NCBI RefSeq assembly: GCF_003971065.1
Contig: NZ_RYDV01000003.1
Coordinates: 419,634-483,633, forward strand
Direction: 5' to 3'
DNA length: 64,000 nucleotides
From: Candidimonas sp. SYP-B2681
GTDB taxonomy: Bacteria; Pseudomonadota; Gammaproteobacteria; Burkholderiales; Burkholderiaceae_B
Part shown: positions 44,232 through 56,366 of the stretch, piece by piece
How the letters are laid out: every line of letters starts with the position of its first letter
How positions within the stretch are numbered: position 1 is the stretch's first letter
The notes under the pieces: model-generated
What the model was told of the DNA's origin: nothing
What the model saw: only the letters and a program-made list of their open reading frames with translations
Database searches by the model: none
Program-made: the position numbers and the translations under genes

Positions 44232-45179
44232 TCAGTTGACTAAGGGCCGCTGCACTTTGCAGCTCGCAGTGGACAATATCGCAACGCAGAGCTCGGCATA
44301 GCTCATTCCGGCGGCTTTTGCGCTCATGGGGACGAGCGAGTGGCTGGTCATGCCTGGCGATGTATTCATTTCCAGAAGCCAAGGCTTGCCGGCGCTGTCC
44401 AGCATGAAATCGGCCCGTCCCCAGCCCTCGCAAGACAGCGCCACATAAGCCTGCTCTGCAATATGAAGGATGGTGTCAGTCAGGACCGAATCGAGCTGTG
44501 CTGGACAAACGTATTGCGTATCGTTTGATACATATTTGTGCTCGTAATCGTAATTTCCGCCAGGAGCCACAATCTCGATGATCGGCAAGGCTCGGGCGGA
44601 TTTGCCCTTGCCCAGAATCGCCACCGTCAATTCGCGGCCTTCAATGAATTGTTCCGCGAGCACTTCTTCATCGTAGCGGGCGGCCAGTTCGTAAGCCTGG
44701 CGCAGGGTGGCAAGCTCGTCGACCCGTGTAACGCCCAGGGTAGAACCTTCATGTGGAGGCTTGATGATCATGGGCAGGCCCAGCTCTTGTGCAACGCGCT
44801 CCAGATCGGAATCAGCGGTAAGCACTGCGTATTCAGGAGTCGGCAATTGCTGTTGCAGCCAGACCTTTTTGGTCATGATCTTATCCATCGATAAGCTGGA
44901 GCCCAGCGGACCGCTGCCGGTATAGGGAATGTTAAGCAGCTCTAGAGCGCCTTGCAGCGTGCCGTCCTCTCCGTAGCGACCATGCAAGGCAATGAAGACC
45001 TGATCAAAGCCCGCATTGATCAGGTCGACCAGTGTGTAGCGGCCCGTGTCGAATAGATGGGCGTCGATACCCGAATTGCATAGCGCCTCATGCACGCCTC
45101 GCCCCGACATGAGCGAAACTTCCCGCTCAGCGGAATGACCACCGTACAGGACGCCTACCCGCCCAAACTTACCTTTCAT
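44232..45179 (-). CDS. ddl: D-alanine--D-alanine ligase
   Basis: The 315-aa ATP-grasp enzyme joins two D-alanines for the peptidoglycan stem. [19 protein letters not shown] opens the protein; [54 protein letters not shown] and the end [28 protein letters not shown] are the D-Ala ligase motifs (DdlB type). It overlaps murC by four bases. Confidence 0.97.
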   Translation of the reverse strand: MKGKFGRVGVLYGGHSAEREVSLMSGRGVHEALCNSGIDAHLFDTGRYTLVDLINAGFDQVFIALHGRYGEDGTLQGALELLNIPYTGSGPLGSSLSMDKIMTKKVWLQQQLPTPEYAVLTADSDLERVAQELGLPMIIKPPHEGSTLGVTRVDELATLRQAYELAARYDEEVLAEQFIEGRELTVAILGKGKSARALPIIEIVAPGGNYDYEHKYVSNDTQYVCPAQLDSVLTDTILHIAEQAYVALSCEGWGRADFMLDSAGKPWLLEMNTSPGMTSHSLVPMSAKAAGMSYAELCVAILSTASCKVQRPLVN

Positions 45180-46582
45180 GCCAACTCTCCTATTTGGGCT
45201 GGTACTCGACTTATTGATCCGGCGCCCATTACGACGACGACATCCCCATCCCGGGCAAAATCAAGAACGGCTTGCGGCAGCTCGCCCACATCCTGAATGA
45301 AGACTGGTTCGACGCGACCGGCCACACGTAGCGCCCGGGCCAGTGCCCTGCCGTCGGCCGCCACCAGGGGCTGTTCGCCTGCCGCATAAACGTCGGTCAG
45401 CAGTACAGCGTCGGCAGAGCCCAGCACTCGCACAAAATCTTCGAAACAATCCCGTGTACGCGTGTAGCGGTGAGGCTGAAACGCCAACACGATGCGGCGC
45501 TCTGGCCATGCGCCGCGGGCCGCAGCGAGCGTGGCCGCCATTTCCACCGGGTGGTGGCCGTAATCGTCGATCAGCGTGAATGTTCCGCCGCCGTTCTGAG
45601 CCAGCACATTAAAGTCACCGGCCTGAGTAAACCGGCGTCCCACGCCATTAAAGTTGCCTAGCGCCTCGGCTATCGCCGCGTCGGGAACACCCAGTTCCGT
45701 CGCTATCGCAATGGCACCCAGAGCGTTGAGCACGTTATGACGCCCAGGCAGATTCAGCGTTATGGCCATCGGGGGCAACATCTCGATAGCGCCCTGCCTT
45801 TCGACATCGAAGCGCATTACGGTGCCATCTGCCCGGACATTCACCGCCCTTACCTGTGCCTCGGTATCGATACCGTAAGTGGTTACCGGCCGCGAGACAA
45901 AAGGAATGATTTCACGCACATTGGCATCATCGCTGCATAACACGGCGGTGCCGTAAAAGGGCAGGCGCTGCGTGAATTCGATAAATGCGCTTTTCAGCCG
46001 TGCGACGTCATGACCATAGGTGTCCATGTGGTCGACGTCAATATTGGTAATGATCGCCATTACCGGCAAAAGGTTCAAGAAAGAAGCATCCGACTCGTCG
46101 GCCTCGACCACGATGAATTCGCCCTGTCCCAGGCGTGCGTTGGCGCCAGCGGAATTTAACCGCCCGCCAATCACGAACGTAGGATCCAGGTCGCCCGCGG
46201 CCAGAACACTGGCAACCAAACTGGTAGTGGTCGTCTTGCCATGCGTTCCAGCGACGGCGATGCCGCGCTTCAAGCGCATTAGTTCGGCCAACATCAGGGC
46301 ACGCGGAACGACCGGGATACGTGCAGCCCTTGCAGCGAGCACTTCCGGATTATCGGAAGATACTGCGGTGGACGTAACAATAGCCCCCGCCCCCTTGATG
46401 TTTTCTGCAAGGTGCCCAATGGTGATACGTGCGCCCAGGCCCACGAGGCGCCTGGTTACGGCCGATTCCTGCAGGTCGGAGCCGCTGATCGAATAACCCA
46501 GCGTCAGCATCACCTCGGCAATCCCGCTCATGCCGGATCCGCCTATGCCTACAAAATGAATGCTTTGAATTCGATGCTTCAA
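45176..46582 (-). CDS. murC: UDP-N-acetylmuramate--L-alanine ligase MurC
   Basis: The 468-aa cytoplasmic ligase adds L-Ala to UDP-MurNAc. The Rossmann N-terminus [29 protein letters not shown], the ATP motif [18 protein letters not shown], and [26 protein letters not shown] and AFQPHRYTR identify it. It overlaps murG upstream and ddl downstream by four bases each. Confidence 0.98.
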   Translation of the reverse strand: MKHRIQSIHFVGIGGSGMSGIAEVMLTLGYSISGSDLQESAVTRRLVGLGARITIGHLAENIKGAGAIVTSTAVSSDNPEVLAARAARIPVVPRALMLAELMRLKRGIAVAGTHGKTTTTSLVASVLAAGDLDPTFVIGGRLNSAGANARLGQGEFIVVEADESDASFLNLLPVMAIITNIDVDHMDTYGHDVARLKSAFIEFTQRLPFYGTAVLCSDDANVREIIPFVSRPVTTYGIDTEAQVRAVNVRADGTVMRFDVERQGAIEMLPPMAITLNLPGRHNVLNALGAIAIATELGVPDAAIAEALGNFNGVGRRFTQAGDFNVLAQNGGGTFTLIDDYGHHPVEMAATLAAARGAWPERRIVLAFQPHRYTRTRDCFEDFVRVLGSADAVLLTDVYAAGEQPLVAADGRALARALRVAGRVEPVFIQDVGELPQAVLDFARDGDVVVVMGAGSISRVPAQIGELA

Positions 46583-47658
46583 GCCTGTCTCCCGGCTACT
46601 GTTTGTTCACACGCATCTGCAATCTGCTGAGTCGCATTCAGACAAGCGTGTTCGTGCGCATGACGGCCGACTTCGGCCAATTCCTGGCGCGTAATCCCGC
46701 GCAGCCACTGGGCAAGCCAGTCCGCCGTCAGCTCTGATTGTTTCTGTAACCAACCGCCATGACATTCGCTCAGATAGCGCGCATTCGCGGTTTGGTGGTC
46801 GTCTATGGCATGAGGCAAAGGGATGAACAAGGCCGCCACGCCGACGGCGGCTACTTCGGCGACTGTCATGGCACCAGCCCGACAAATGACAAGGTCGGCA
46901 TCCGCCAGAGCAGAGGCCATATCGTCAATGAAAGCGTGGCATTGAGCCTGAACGCCAAGGCGCTGATAATTATTGCGCAGGCTCGTCAGATGCTGTTCAC
47001 CGGCCTGGTGGGTGACAATGGGCCGCTCCGCAGATGCAAGCTTAGCCAAGGCCTCGGGAATCGTTGAATTCAGCACAGCCGCACCCAGACTGCCGCCCAC
47101 TACCAACAAACGCAAAGGACCACTGCGGCCAGCATAGCGCTGCTCGGAACGGACGATCTGCATCAACGCCTGCCGCACTGGATTACCCACCATGACCGCT
47201 CCGGGCAGCGCGCCCGGGAAGCCAACGAGCACTTTGCTGGCCAGTCGGGCGAGCCAGCGATTCGCAGTGCCTGCGACCGCATTCTGTTCGTGTACAACCA
47301 GAGGGGTACGCCGCAAGGCCGCCATGAGACCACCCGGGACTGCCACATAACCGCCCATCCCCAGCACGACGTCGGGCTGCACTCGCTTCAGGGTCTTCGC
47401 CGCCTGCCAGCAAGCCCGAGCCAGTGTGAACGGCAACTTCAGCAGCGTGACCACGCCTTTGCCTCGTAGTCCCGAGAAGCGAAGAGGCAGGAGCTCAAAA
47501 CCCTGAGGGGGCACGAGCCTGCCCTCCATGCGTTCGGGATGTCCCAGCCACAGTACTCGCCAGCCGCGTGCTTTCATTTCGTGAGCGACCGCTAGACCCG
47601 GCATGATGTGCCCTCCGGTCCCGCCCGCCATGATCAGTAAGGTGTGGGTCGTGCTCAT
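46579..47658 (-). CDS. murG: UDP-GlcNAc--lipid I N-acetylglucosaminyltransferase MurG
   Basis: The 359-aa GT-B glycosyltransferase makes lipid II from lipid I at the inner membrane. It has [34 protein letters not shown] at the N-terminus, [57 protein letters not shown] and the UDP-sugar site [20 protein letters not shown]. In Bordetella pertussis MurG was reported to scaffold the cytoplasmic Mur enzymes (established knowledge, not visible here). It overlaps ftsW and murC by four bases. Confidence 0.97.
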   Translation of the reverse strand: MSTTHTLLIMAGGTGGHIMPGLAVAHEMKARGWRVLWLGHPERMEGRLVPPQGFELLPLRFSGLRGKGVVTLLKLPFTLARACWQAAKTLKRVQPDVVLGMGGYVAVPGGLMAALRRTPLVVHEQNAVAGTANRWLARLASKVLVGFPGALPGAVMVGNPVRQALMQIVRSEQRYAGRSGPLRLLVVGGSLGAAVLNSTIPEALAKLASAERPIVTHQAGEQHLTSLRNNYQRLGVQAQCHAFIDDMASALADADLVICRAGAMTVAEVAAVGVAALFIPLPHAIDDHQTANARYLSECHGGWLQKQSELTADWLAQWLRGITRQELAEVGRHAHEHACLNATQQIADACEQTVAGRQA

Positions 47659-48848
47659 GTCCGTTTACCCCGCATGAGGTTGCGATTCTCGAAATCGACC
47701 CGCAGCAGCAAAGCGATCGCGACCAGGTTCATGACGATTCCCGATCCGCCATAGCTCACCATCGGCAAAGTCAGTCCCTTGGTCGGTAATAAACCGAGAC
47801 ACACGCCAATATTGATGAAGGTTTGAACGCCGAACCAGAGCGCCACGCCCTGTGCGACCAGACCGTTGAAAATACGGTCCATGGCGATGGCCTGACGCCC
47901 GATCTCAAAGCCGCGCCAGACGATAAAGACAAACAATGCAATAAGAGAGCTGACGCCCACAAAGCCTAGCTCTTCGCCGATTACGGCGACGATGAAGTCG
48001 GTATGCGCTTCAGGCAGGTAATGAAGTTTTTCAACGCTGGCGCCGAGCCCAACACCGAACCATTCGCCCCGGCCCAAAGCAATCAGGGAATGGGACAACT
48101 GATAGGCGCTACCATAGGCGTTATCGGGATTCCAGGGATCCAGATAAACAAACAGCCGTTCTCGCCGCCACGGCGAGAGCCAGATGAGCAGCAGGAAACT
48201 CCCGACCATTATGCCCAGCAACGCAGAAAACAGCTTGCCGTTAATGCCGCCGATGAAGAGAATCCCCACGGCGATCGCCACGATGACCATGAAGCCGCCC
48301 AGATCGGGTTCCAGCAACAGCACAATGCCGACCACAGCCAAAGCGCAAGCCATGGGAAGAAAGCCGCGCACGAAATTTTGCATGTGCTCCTGCTTACGGA
48401 CGGTGTAGTCCGCGGCGTATAGCAATACTGCCACCTTCATGAGCTCGGACGGCTGAAAATTGATCGGCCCCAAGGGCAGCCAACGGCGAGCACCATTGAC
48501 TTCTCGCCCTATACCGGGAATCAGAACAATCACCAGCAATAACAGACACAGCAGGAACAAGGGCACGGCCGACTTTTGCCAAACCCTCATGGGTATGCTC
48601 AAGGCGAATAAGGCACATACCAAGCCCACAACAATGAACAGGCCATGCCTGATTACAAAATAGAAACGGCCATAGCTTTCGTAGCGCGGACCATCGGCAA
48701 GCGCTATCGATGCTGAATAAACCATGAGCAGGCCGAAGAGCACCAGGGTGGTCGCGGCAAGAATCATGGACAGATCAAAGTTAGGCATGGTCGTACGGCC
48801 TGGCCTTACTGCGTTGACGCCAGAAGTGAGATCGGCGAACAGACTCAT
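47655..48848 (-). CDS. ftsW: SEDS peptidoglycan glycosyltransferase FtsW
   Basis: The 397-aa membrane protein polymerises lipid II at the septum together with FtsI. About ten membrane helices and SEDS blocks are seen: [83 protein letters not shown] and [18 protein letters not shown]. The catalytic-type aspartate is in PEAHTDFI. It is translationally linked to murD and murG by four-base overlaps. Confidence 0.97.
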   Translation of the reverse strand: MSLFADLTSGVNAVRPGRTTMPNFDLSMILAATTLVLFGLLMVYSASIALADGPRYESYGRFYFVIRHGLFIVVGLVCALFALSIPMRVWQKSAVPLFLLCLLLLVIVLIPGIGREVNGARRWLPLGPINFQPSELMKVAVLLYAADYTVRKQEHMQNFVRGFLPMACALAVVGIVLLLEPDLGGFMVIVAIAVGILFIGGINGKLFSALLGIMVGSFLLLIWLSPWRRERLFVYLDPWNPDNAYGSAYQLSHSLIALGRGEWFGVGLGASVEKLHYLPEAHTDFIVAVIGEELGFVGVSSLIALFVFIVWRGFEIGRQAIAMDRIFNGLVAQGVALWFGVQTFINIGVCLGLLPTKGLTLPMVSYGGSGIVMNLVAIALLLRVDFENRNLMRGKRT

Positions 48849-50377
48849 ACGACCTCCCCTCGAATCAGCGCCAGTTCGTTCACCTCATCAACGAAACAAC
48901 GGCCGCGGTGACCGTAGTTCTTGAACATGTCCATGCTGGCGCAGGCCGGCGACAACAGAACGGTATCGCCCGCTTGGGCCAGCTCGATACTGCGCGTGAC
49001 GGCATGAGCGAGCGATGAAACGAGTTCGGCCGTAATGCCGGCCGCCGTCATGGCCTGCGCGATCAACGCCGCGTCTTCGCCTATGAGCAGTACTGCTCGT
49101 GTATACGTACGTGCCGCTTGCGCCAGGGAAGTGAAATCCTGACCCTTGCCCAGGCCGCCAGCAATCAGCACCACAGGATGGCCCATGCCTTCAAGCGCCG
49201 CTACCGTCGCGCCGACGTTCGTTCCCTTGCTGTCATTGACAAAATCCACCCCGGCTATCGTTCGCACGAATTCGGTACGATGCGGTTCGCCGTGATAATC
49301 CCTTAGCGCGTGTAGCATGTTCGCCCAGCCCAGGCCGAGACTGCGTACCAGCGCCAAAGCGGCCAATGCGTTCAGAGCGTTGTGCAGTCCTCGCACACGC
49401 AATGCTTCGACCGGCATCAACCGGGTGCTACGGCCACTGCTTCGTACGGGTTCTGACACCGGTTTTCTGCGCCGCGAGCCGGCTATCGGCTGATCGAAAT
49501 CGACGGCGCTGTCGGCAGCTGCGAGCCATACAACAGCATTACTGTTTTCCAACCCAAGATCGCCTTCCAGTTCCGGAACATCCCGTCCAAAGCTGCGAAC
49601 CATCAGGGACTTCACGTCGGGCACCATATCGAGCACGAGTGGATCATCACGGTTGACGATGGCGATCTTCGCCATCTGCAAGAGCTTGGCTTTGGCAGCC
49701 AAATACGCATGCATCGATCCGTGCCAGTCGAGGTGATCTTGCGTAACGTTCAGTACAACAGCGGCATCCACTATCAGTGTGGAAAGAGATTCGAGTTGAA
49801 AGCTGGATAACTCCAGCACCCAGACGTCAGGCAGTTCGTCGCTGGTCAAGGCATCGCGCAATGCGGTCAGTGCCGCTGGACCGATGTTTCCTGCAGCCCT
49901 GGCAGATAAGCCGCACGCTTCCACAAGCTGACGCGCCATGGCCGTGACGGTGGTCTTGCCATTGGTGCCGGTTACCGCCAACACCTTGGGCGAATACCCC
50001 TGTTTCGCCATGTCGGCCAATGCCCGCGCGAATAGTTCGATTTCGCCCAACACGTCGATATTTTGTTCAGCGGCGAGTTCCAGGAACTGCCTTACCGGCT
50101 CATGCGACGGGGACAGCCCAGGGCTTAGAACAATGGTGTGAACATCCTTCAGGGAGTCCGCGTCAAACGCATCTGGTCCAAGACGGAAGTCGACGCGCGA
50201 CGCATCAAGGGCTGCTTTCAAATCTGAAAGGCCACCCGGCTGTAAGCGCGTGTCGATCACACGTAACGACGCGCCGTGTCCAGCACACCATAACGCCGCG
50301 GCCACGCCTGTTTCGCCCAGCCCCAAAATAAGGGTCAGGCCATCCACGCGCAGCGAAGGAAAATTCATTGCATTCAT
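48845..50377 (-). CDS. murD: UDP-N-acetylmuramoylalanine--D-glutamate ligase MurD
   Basis: The 510-aa ligase adds D-Glu to UDP-MurNAc-L-Ala. The N-terminal [36 protein letters not shown] site [46 protein letters not shown] and [17 protein letters not shown] with [12 protein letters not shown] are hallmarks. It is longer than E. coli MurD (438), mostly from an insert at about residues 265-325 ([18 protein letters not shown], then [19 protein letters not shown]) between the central strands. It starts in ATGA overlap with mraY. Confidence 0.97.
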   Translation of the reverse strand: MNAMNFPSLRVDGLTLILGLGETGVAAALWCAGHGASLRVIDTRLQPGGLSDLKAALDASRVDFRLGPDAFDADSLKDVHTIVLSPGLSPSHEPVRQFLELAAEQNIDVLGEIELFARALADMAKQGYSPKVLAVTGTNGKTTVTAMARQLVEACGLSARAAGNIGPAALTALRDALTSDELPDVWVLELSSFQLESLSTLIVDAAVVLNVTQDHLDWHGSMHAYLAAKAKLLQMAKIAIVNRDDPLVLDMVPDVKSLMVRSFGRDVPELEGDLGLENSNAVVWLAAADSAVDFDQPIAGSRRRKPVSEPVRSSGRSTRLMPVEALRVRGLHNALNALAALALVRSLGLGWANMLHALRDYHGEPHRTEFVRTIAGVDFVNDSKGTNVGATVAALEGMGHPVVLIAGGLGKGQDFTSLAQAARTYTRAVLLIGEDAALIAQAMTAAGITAELVSSLAHAVTRSIELAQAGDTVLLSPACASMDMFKNYGHRGRCFVDEVNELALIRGEVV

Positions 50378-51546
50378 CGTAGTTTCAAACTTGCCAGGCC
50401 GATTAGCACGAGCATCATGCTGATAATCCAGAACCTCACAACCACCTGTGTTTCTTTCCAGCCACCGACTTCAAAATGATGATGCAAGGGCGCCATGCGA
50501 AATATCCGCCGTCCCTCGCCATAACGTCTTTTGGTGTATTTGAACCAGGCTACCTGCAACATCACAGATAGGGTCTCGACGACGAAGACGCCGCCCATGA
50601 TGAAAAGGACGATTTCCTGACGCACGATGACCGCAATGGTTCCCAGTGCGCCCCCCAGCGCCAAAGCCCCGACATCGCCCATGAATACTTGGGCGGGGTA
50701 GGCGTTGAACCATAGAAAGGCGAGTCCGGCTCCCGCGATCGCGGCACAAATCACCATCAGTTCGGACGCGCCGGGTATATAGGGAAATAGCAGATATTTC
50801 GAGTAATCCACTCGCCCGACCACATACGCGAAAATCCCCAATGCACTTCCGACCATGACGGTAGGCATGATCGCGAGGCCATCGAGTCCATCGGTAAGAT
50901 TGACCGCGTTGCTCGACCCCACAATCACGAACCACGTCAACGCCACAAAGCCGAACACGCCCAATGGATAGCTGACCGTCTTAAAAAACGGCACGATCAA
51001 GTCGGCTCGTGTGGGCAACGGCATGCTGAAGCCACTGAGCACCCAGTCGCGAAACAAAGGCCAAAGCTCGGCGTTGGCCGGAGCAGAAACAGCAAAGCTC
51101 AGATATATTGCCGCTACGATGCCAATAAGCGCCTGCCAAAAGAATTTGCGGCGCGACGACATACCTTCCGGATCTCGATTGACAACTTTTTTATAATCAT
51201 CGGCCCAGCCTATCCACCCGAAACCGAAAGTCACGAGCAGAACCACCCAAACGAATCGGTTGGTCCAGTCGGCCCACAGCAAGGTACTGACCCCCACACC
51301 TATTAGGATCAGCACACCGCCCATCGTCGGGGTGCCGTTTTTCAAAAGATGGGACTCTGGTCCGTATTGGCGCACAGCCTGGCCAATCTTCAGTTCGGTA
51401 AGTTTGCGTATCACGCACGGACCGGCAAACAGTCCAATCAGCAATGCCGTGCCACACGCAAGCACGGCCCGAAACGTGATGTACTCGAAGACGCTAAAGG
51501 CGCGTATGTGGGATTCCGACAGCCATCGCGCCAGTTCAAGTAGCAT
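50374..51546 (-). CDS. mraY: phospho-N-acetylmuramoyl-pentapeptide transferase MraY
   Basis: The 390-aa integral membrane enzyme transfers phospho-MurNAc-pentapeptide to undecaprenyl phosphate, making lipid I. It shows around ten helices and the motifs [34 protein letters not shown] (the DDxxK aspartates), [38 protein letters not shown] and MAPLHHHFE. Its start overlaps the end of murE-murF by 11 bases. Confidence 0.98.
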   Translation of the reverse strand: MLLELARWLSESHIRAFSVFEYITFRAVLACGTALLIGLFAGPCVIRKLTELKIGQAVRQYGPESHLLKNGTPTMGGVLILIGVGVSTLLWADWTNRFVWVVLLVTFGFGWIGWADDYKKVVNRDPEGMSSRRKFFWQALIGIVAAIYLSFAVSAPANAELWPLFRDWVLSGFSMPLPTRADLIVPFFKTVSYPLGVFGFVALTWFVIVGSSNAVNLTDGLDGLAIMPTVMVGSALGIFAYVVGRVDYSKYLLFPYIPGASELMVICAAIAGAGLAFLWFNAYPAQVFMGDVGALALGGALGTIAVIVRQEIVLFIMGGVFVVETLSVMLQVAWFKYTKRRYGEGRRIFRMAPLHHHFEVGGWKETQVVVRFWIISMMLVLIGLASLKLR

Positions 51547-54331
51547 GGCGGGTCCCTTCTTCTTTATTCATTGATTGGGTTTCGAATGCGTGCACTACTC
51601 GTTCCATATGTGTACTGCGCGATCCCTTAACCAGAATATTGGCAGGGACGAGCGATTTAAGATGACTGCTTAGCGCCTCGATCGAATCGAAGGCCTGGGC
51701 CTGAGGCCCGAATGCCCTGGCCGCAAATTTACAAGCGGGGCCGAATGTCAGAAGCACATCGATTGCGCGTTCGTGCGCGTACGCGCCGACTTCGGCATGC
51801 ATTGCATCGCTATTGGCTCCGACTTCGGCCATATCTCCCAACACCAGGATTTTCTTTCCTTCCAGTTGCGCGAGGACGTCGATCGCGGCTCGTACAGAAT
51901 CAGGATTGGCGTTGTAGGTGTCGTCTATGAGCTGGAAACCGTCGGTCAGCTGATGTGGCTGCATTCGGCCCGACACGGGACTGAAGGCTTCCAGGCCCAG
52001 GACGATGTCGGCGACCGGTGTTCCCGCAGCGCTGGCGCACGCTGCGGCCGCTAAGGCGTTGCGCAAATTATGCAAGCCCGGTGCAGACAGCACCAGGCCC
52101 GCATTTCCCTTCGGTGTGTGCAGTTGGCACACCGTGCGGGTAGCTTCCGCCTGTATCTCGTCGGCATAAACAGCAAAACGTGGTTCAAATCCAAAGTCGA
52201 TCACTTTCCGCTTACCGGCCAAGCTGCGCCATAGATCGGTATAAGTATCATCGCCGGGAAACACCGCTACACCATCGGCTGGTAACGCGGTAATGACTGC
52301 GCCGTTCTCCGCGGCGACCGCTTCAACGGTGTGCATGAATTCCTGGTGCTCTCGCTGCGCGTTGTTAACCAGAGCCACGGTCGGCTGTGCTATGTTCGCC
52401 AAAAGCGCGATCTCGCCCGGGTGATTCATACCCAACTCAAGGACGGCGGCCCGATGCTGATTACTCATACGCAAAACACTCAACGGTACCCCAATGTCAT
52501 TATTGAGATTGCCTTGTGTTGCCAGACTTGCTTCATCGCCGATCCAGGCACGAAAGATTGATGCAATCATTTCTTTGGTCGTCGTCTTGCCATTGCTGCC
52601 TGTGACGCCAATGACGGGCAAAAGAAACAGGCGCCGCCACGCCGTACTGATGCGAATCAGTGCTTGCCGTGTGTCGCCGAGCACAAATTGCGGTAACGTG
52701 ACCGAGGCGTTGTAATGCGATACCACCGCAGCGCTCGCACCCGCTTCCTGGACTTGGGCCAGATATTCGTGACCATCGAAGGAGTCACCCTTCAGGGCAA
52801 CGAACAACTGACCTGCACGAATGTTCCTGGAATCGGTGGAAAGCGTGAGTCCGCCGCGCCACGTCAGGGCAAAGCGTGCCCATTCCCGATCGTCGAACGC
52901 AACGCGCAGCCCTTGCGATTCCTGGTAGGTCTCATGTCCCTTGCCAGCCAGCAACACCACGTCGTTGATGTCTGCGTTCCAGATTGCTTCCATGATCGCA
53001 AGCGCTCTGTCGAGCTCGATATGCGGTGTGTGGGGCATACCTGCCCAAATCTGGTCGACAATCGCTTGCGGGTCTTCCATTCGCGGATTGTCATTCGTCA
53101 CAATGATGGTGTCTGCTAATGTAGAAGCAATTCCACCCATCAAAGGGCGTTTGCCGTTGTCGCGGCCACCGCCGCAACCGAATACACAAACCAGGCGGCC
53201 GTTGCGTGCCTTCGCGACGTCTCGCAGCGCAACGAGTGCACGCTCGAGCGCGTCCGGCGTATGCGCGTAATCCACGACAACCAGCGGAGCGGTGTGGGTC
53301 GAATCAGAACCGCTTGGCGCGTCGACGATTTGCAGCCGGCCTTCAACAGAGCGCAACGTAGCCAGGACACGAGCTATTTGTGGCAACTCCCAGCCTAGCT
53401 GCTGTAAAACACCACTGACCAGCAGAAGATTGGAGATATTGTGCTCACCGACCAAGCGGGTCAACAACTGCGCTGTGCCATCGCCAGAGCAAAGCTTGAA
53501 TACGAGCCCATAAGAACCGGTTTGTATTTCGTGGGCTTGAAGCGATGCTGCTGCGTCCCGGCCAAGCGAATACGTGACCGGATGCAGCAGGGAGGTCTTT
53601 TGTGCGAGTTCAACGCCCGCAGGATCATCCAGGTTGATGACTGCCGCGCCTAAACCCGGGGTTTCAAATAAGGCAAACTTGGCAAGCTTGTAGTTGTGCA
53701 GGGTACCGTGATAATCGAGATGATCGTGCGTCAGATTGGTAAACGCAGCGACCTCGATGTGCACATGGAGAAGTCGACCTTGCTCAATGCCAATTGAAGA
53801 GGCTTCCACGGCGACCACCGCCGCGCCCGCATCCCGCATAGCGGCCAGGCTGCGGTGCATCGTTAGAACATCGGGGGTGGTCAATGCGCCACCAAGATTC
53901 GTGCCATCGGGCAGACAGACACCCAGAGTACCGACAGTACCGCAGGGTATGCCTTCGGAATTCAGCGCAGATGCAATCCATTGCACACAAGTCGTCTTGC
54001 CGTTAGTGCCTGTAACCGCCACGACCGACAATGCCAGAGACGGTTCGCCGTACCAGAGATGCGCAATGAGGCCCAATAGTTCGTTCAGATCGGGGACTGC
54101 CAGAACGGGTGTCGGCGTATCCGGCAAGACTGTTATGTCGTCGCCTGATTGATAGACCACCGCTGCCGCACCTTGATCCAGGGCGTGCTGAATGAACAAA
54201 CGTCCATCGCTTGCCAGGCCGGGACAGGCAAAAAATACATCGCCAGCATGAAGCTGGCGCGAATCCAAGCATAAATGCGCCGTACGGATCACGTGCTGGT
54301 TCAGCCATGAAATGATTTCTTGAGCAATCAT
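51536..54331 (-). CDS. murE-murF: fused MurE-MurF (UDP-MurNAc-tripeptide and pentapeptide ligase)
   Basis: One 931-aa frame contains two complete Mur ligases. Residues about 1-488 are MurE ([22 protein letters not shown] site [33 protein letters not shown], and DNPRMEDP, the motif of meso-diaminopimelate-specific MurE). From about 490 the MurF part follows ([75 protein letters not shown]). The MurF N-terminal domain is joined directly with little linker. The enzyme therefore adds m-DAP and then D-Ala-D-Ala. The same fusion is known in Bordetella and relatives. No frameshift or stop occurs at the junction. Confidence 0.97.
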   Translation of the reverse strand: MIAQEIISWLNQHVIRTAHLCLDSRQLHAGDVFFACPGLASDGRLFIQHALDQGAAAVVYQSGDDITVLPDTPTPVLAVPDLNELLGLIAHLWYGEPSLALSVVAVTGTNGKTTCVQWIASALNSEGIPCGTVGTLGVCLPDGTNLGGALTTPDVLTMHRSLAAMRDAGAAVVAVEASSIGIEQGRLLHVHIEVAAFTNLTHDHLDYHGTLHNYKLAKFALFETPGLGAAVINLDDPAGVELAQKTSLLHPVTYSLGRDAAASLQAHEIQTGSYGLVFKLCSGDGTAQLLTRLVGEHNISNLLLVSGVLQQLGWELPQIARVLATLRSVEGRLQIVDAPSGSDSTHTAPLVVVDYAHTPDALERALVALRDVAKARNGRLVCVFGCGGGRDNGKRPLMGGIASTLADTIIVTNDNPRMEDPQAIVDQIWAGMPHTPHIELDRALAIMEAIWNADINDVVLLAGKGHETYQESQGLRVAFDDREWARFALTWRGGLTLSTDSRNIRAGQLFVALKGDSFDGHEYLAQVQEAGASAAVVSHYNASVTLPQFVLGDTRQALIRISTAWRRLFLLPVIGVTGSNGKTTTKEMIASIFRAWIGDEASLATQGNLNNDIGVPLSVLRMSNQHRAAVLELGMNHPGEIALLANIAQPTVALVNNAQREHQEFMHTVEAVAAENGAVITALPADGVAVFPGDDTYTDLWRSLAGKRKVIDFGFEPRFAVYADEIQAEATRTVCQLHTPKGNAGLVLSAPGLHNLRNALAAAACASAAGTPVADIVLGLEAFSPVSGRMQPHQLTDGFQLIDDTYNANPDSVRAAIDVLAQLEGKKILVLGDMAEVGANSDAMHAEVGAYAHERAIDVLLTFGPACKFAARAFGPQAQAFDSIEALSSHLKSLVPANILVKGSRSTHMERVVHAFETQSMNKEEGTRHAT

Positions 54332-56064
54332 GGCAACACGCTCCCTTTAGGGCCCGTCGCTACCAGGGACTCGATCGGAGCATCTGGCTGCACGCCCAAT
54401 CGGCGCAAGCTGCTCGCCACCACATTCGCAAAAATCGGTGCAGCAACACGCCCACCGTAATAGGCTCCTGCTTGCGGCTCATCCAGCATAACGGCCACGA
54501 CAATCCGCGGGTTAGAGACGGGGGCAAAACCTACAAATGAACTTCGATATTGCGACATACTATATTTACCATCAACAATCTTGCGGGCAGTGCCGCTTTT
54601 TCCTGCCACCCGATACCCTTGCACCTGCGCCAACTTCGCTCCGTCGGGGCCTGCCGCAGCTTCGAGCATGGCGCGGACCTGCGTGGCGACCTTAGGCGTA
54701 TAGACCTGCACACTGGTGGGCTTGCCCGTGCGCTTGAGTAACGTCAGGGACACCATGTCGCCGTTCCGCGCCAATGCGGTGTAGGCGTGCGCCATCTGCA
54801 GCAGCGAAACTGACAAACCATATCCGTAAGCCATGGTCGCCCTTTCAATCGGACGCCAGCGTTCCCAAGGCCGCAGACGTCCCGATGCCACACCGGGGAA
54901 ATTCGCCTGCGGCGCGCGGCCAAATCCAAGCTCTGTAAATTTGGTCCACATTTCCTGCGAAGTGAGTCGTTCGGAAATCATCGTCATGCCAATATTGCTG
55001 GAGCGACGCAGAATTCCGGCCACATTCAGCGTGCCATTCCGGCTTACGTCCGAGATCGTGGATCCCTGATAACGATACTGTCCGTTACCTGTTTCAAAAA
55101 GCGTAGAGGTCGAAACGCGATCAATGTCTAATGCAAGCGCCACCGTGAAGGGTTTCATGATCGAGCCGGGCTCGAATGTGTCGGTAAGCGCACGGTTGCG
55201 CAACACAGGCCCTTTGCGATCATCGCGGTCATTTGGATTGTAAGTCGGTAAATTAACCAGCGCCAGAATCTCGCCAGTTTGTACATCCAGAACAATGCCG
55301 GCTGCAGCTTTCGCCTTATTCTCGTCCATCGCTTTCTTGAGGGCGGTATAAGTGTCGAATTGCATGCCGGAGTCAATGGACAGACTCAGGTCCTGACCAT
55401 TGACCGGCGGCACGATCGCCTGTACGTCTTCCACCACTCGGCCCAAACGGTCTTTAATGACACGGCGTGACCCGGGCTTGCCGGAAAGCTCGGAATTGAA
55501 AGCGAGCTCTACACCGTCGATGCCGTGATCCTCGATATTGGTAAATCCGACGACGTGTGCGGCGATATTGCCTTCTGGGTAGAAGCGCCGCATTTCCATC
55601 TGTTGATGGAAGCCTGGAATCTTAAGTGCGCGAATCTGGTCGGCAATTTCGACGGACACTTGCCGCTTGATGTAGACAAAACTTTTTTCGTTGTCGACCA
55701 GGCGGCTCTTGATATCTTTTACCGAGACATCGAGTAGTTTGGCCAGACTGGCCAATTGTGCTTCGGTGGCGGCACGCGTATCTTCAGGAATTGCCCAAAT
55801 AGCGCGAACCGGCACGCTCGATGCGAGCACCACAGAACCGCTACTGTCGAATATCTTGCCACGCGTGGCAGGCAGCACCAAAGTACGTTCGTAGCGGCGT
55901 TCGCCCTGTTGTTGAAGGAACTCGGTAGACAGGCCTTGCAGATACAAGGCCTTGATCGCCAAAGCAGCGAAGCCGGCCATTAAAAGAATCAATACCAGAC
56001 GCGATCTCCACAAAGGCATCTGGACATTCAGTACTGGGCTGTCATAGAAGCGGACGCGTTTCAT
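54328..56064 (-). CDS. ftsI: septal peptidoglycan transpeptidase FtsI (PBP3)
   Basis: The 578-aa class B penicillin-binding protein crosslinks septal peptidoglycan. An N-terminal membrane helix (SRLVLILLMAGFAALAIKALYL) is followed by the dimer domain (RGKIFDSSGSVVLASSVPV) and the transpeptidase domain with SIMK (S301, K304), SSN (RRSSNIGM) and KSGT (K489). Membrane anchoring, active residues and length (E. coli PBP3 588) are all as expected. It overlaps ftsL and murE-murF by four bases each. Confidence 0.98.
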   Translation of the reverse strand: MKRVRFYDSPVLNVQMPLWRSRLVLILLMAGFAALAIKALYLQGLSTEFLQQQGERRYERTLVLPATRGKIFDSSGSVVLASSVPVRAIWAIPEDTRAATEAQLASLAKLLDVSVKDIKSRLVDNEKSFVYIKRQVSVEIADQIRALKIPGFHQQMEMRRFYPEGNIAAHVVGFTNIEDHGIDGVELAFNSELSGKPGSRRVIKDRLGRVVEDVQAIVPPVNGQDLSLSIDSGMQFDTYTALKKAMDENKAKAAAGIVLDVQTGEILALVNLPTYNPNDRDDRKGPVLRNRALTDTFEPGSIMKPFTVALALDIDRVSTSTLFETGNGQYRYQGSTISDVSRNGTLNVAGILRRSSNIGMTMISERLTSQEMWTKFTELGFGRAPQANFPGVASGRLRPWERWRPIERATMAYGYGLSVSLLQMAHAYTALARNGDMVSLTLLKRTGKPTSVQVYTPKVATQVRAMLEAAAGPDGAKLAQVQGYRVAGKSGTARKIVDGKYSMSQYRSSFVGFAPVSNPRIVVAVMLDEPQAGAYYGGRVAAPIFANVVASSLRRLGVQPDAPIESLVATGPKGSVLP

Positions 56065-56366
56065 GGACGGCCCTCGGCACGGCTGACCGGGGCCGGCTTG
56101 GAGGCAATGCCCTTGATGTAAATAGTCCGATCAGGAGAAGTCGTGACCATTTTCAATTCTTCACGTGCCACGCCGTCGATGCGCGCATTACGCGCCAGTT
56201 CGGCGCGCTCTAGCTGTAAGCGGCGCCAGTCGGTATCCAGTTCACGCGCCTTATCGTGAAGACTGTCCGTTAGCACAAACAATTGGCGTGACTGGAACCG
56301 GGCCGTCACAAGAGAAATGGCCGAAACCATTAGAAGAACCGCAAAAAGGGCACAGAGCCGACCCAT
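56061..56366 (-). CDS. ftsL: cell division protein FtsL
   Basis: The 101-aa bitopic protein has one membrane helix at residues 3-24 (LCALFAVLLMVSAISLVTARF) and a periplasmic coiled coil (HDKARELDTDWRRLQLERAELA), the usual FtsL plan. It partners FtsB and FtsQ in the divisome. Its ATG overlaps the rsmH TAA by one base (TAATG). Confidence 0.93.
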   Translation of the reverse strand: MGRLCALFAVLLMVSAISLVTARFQSRQLFVLTDSLHDKARELDTDWRRLQLERAELARNARIDGVAREELKMVTTSPDRTIYIKGIASKPAPVSRAEGRP

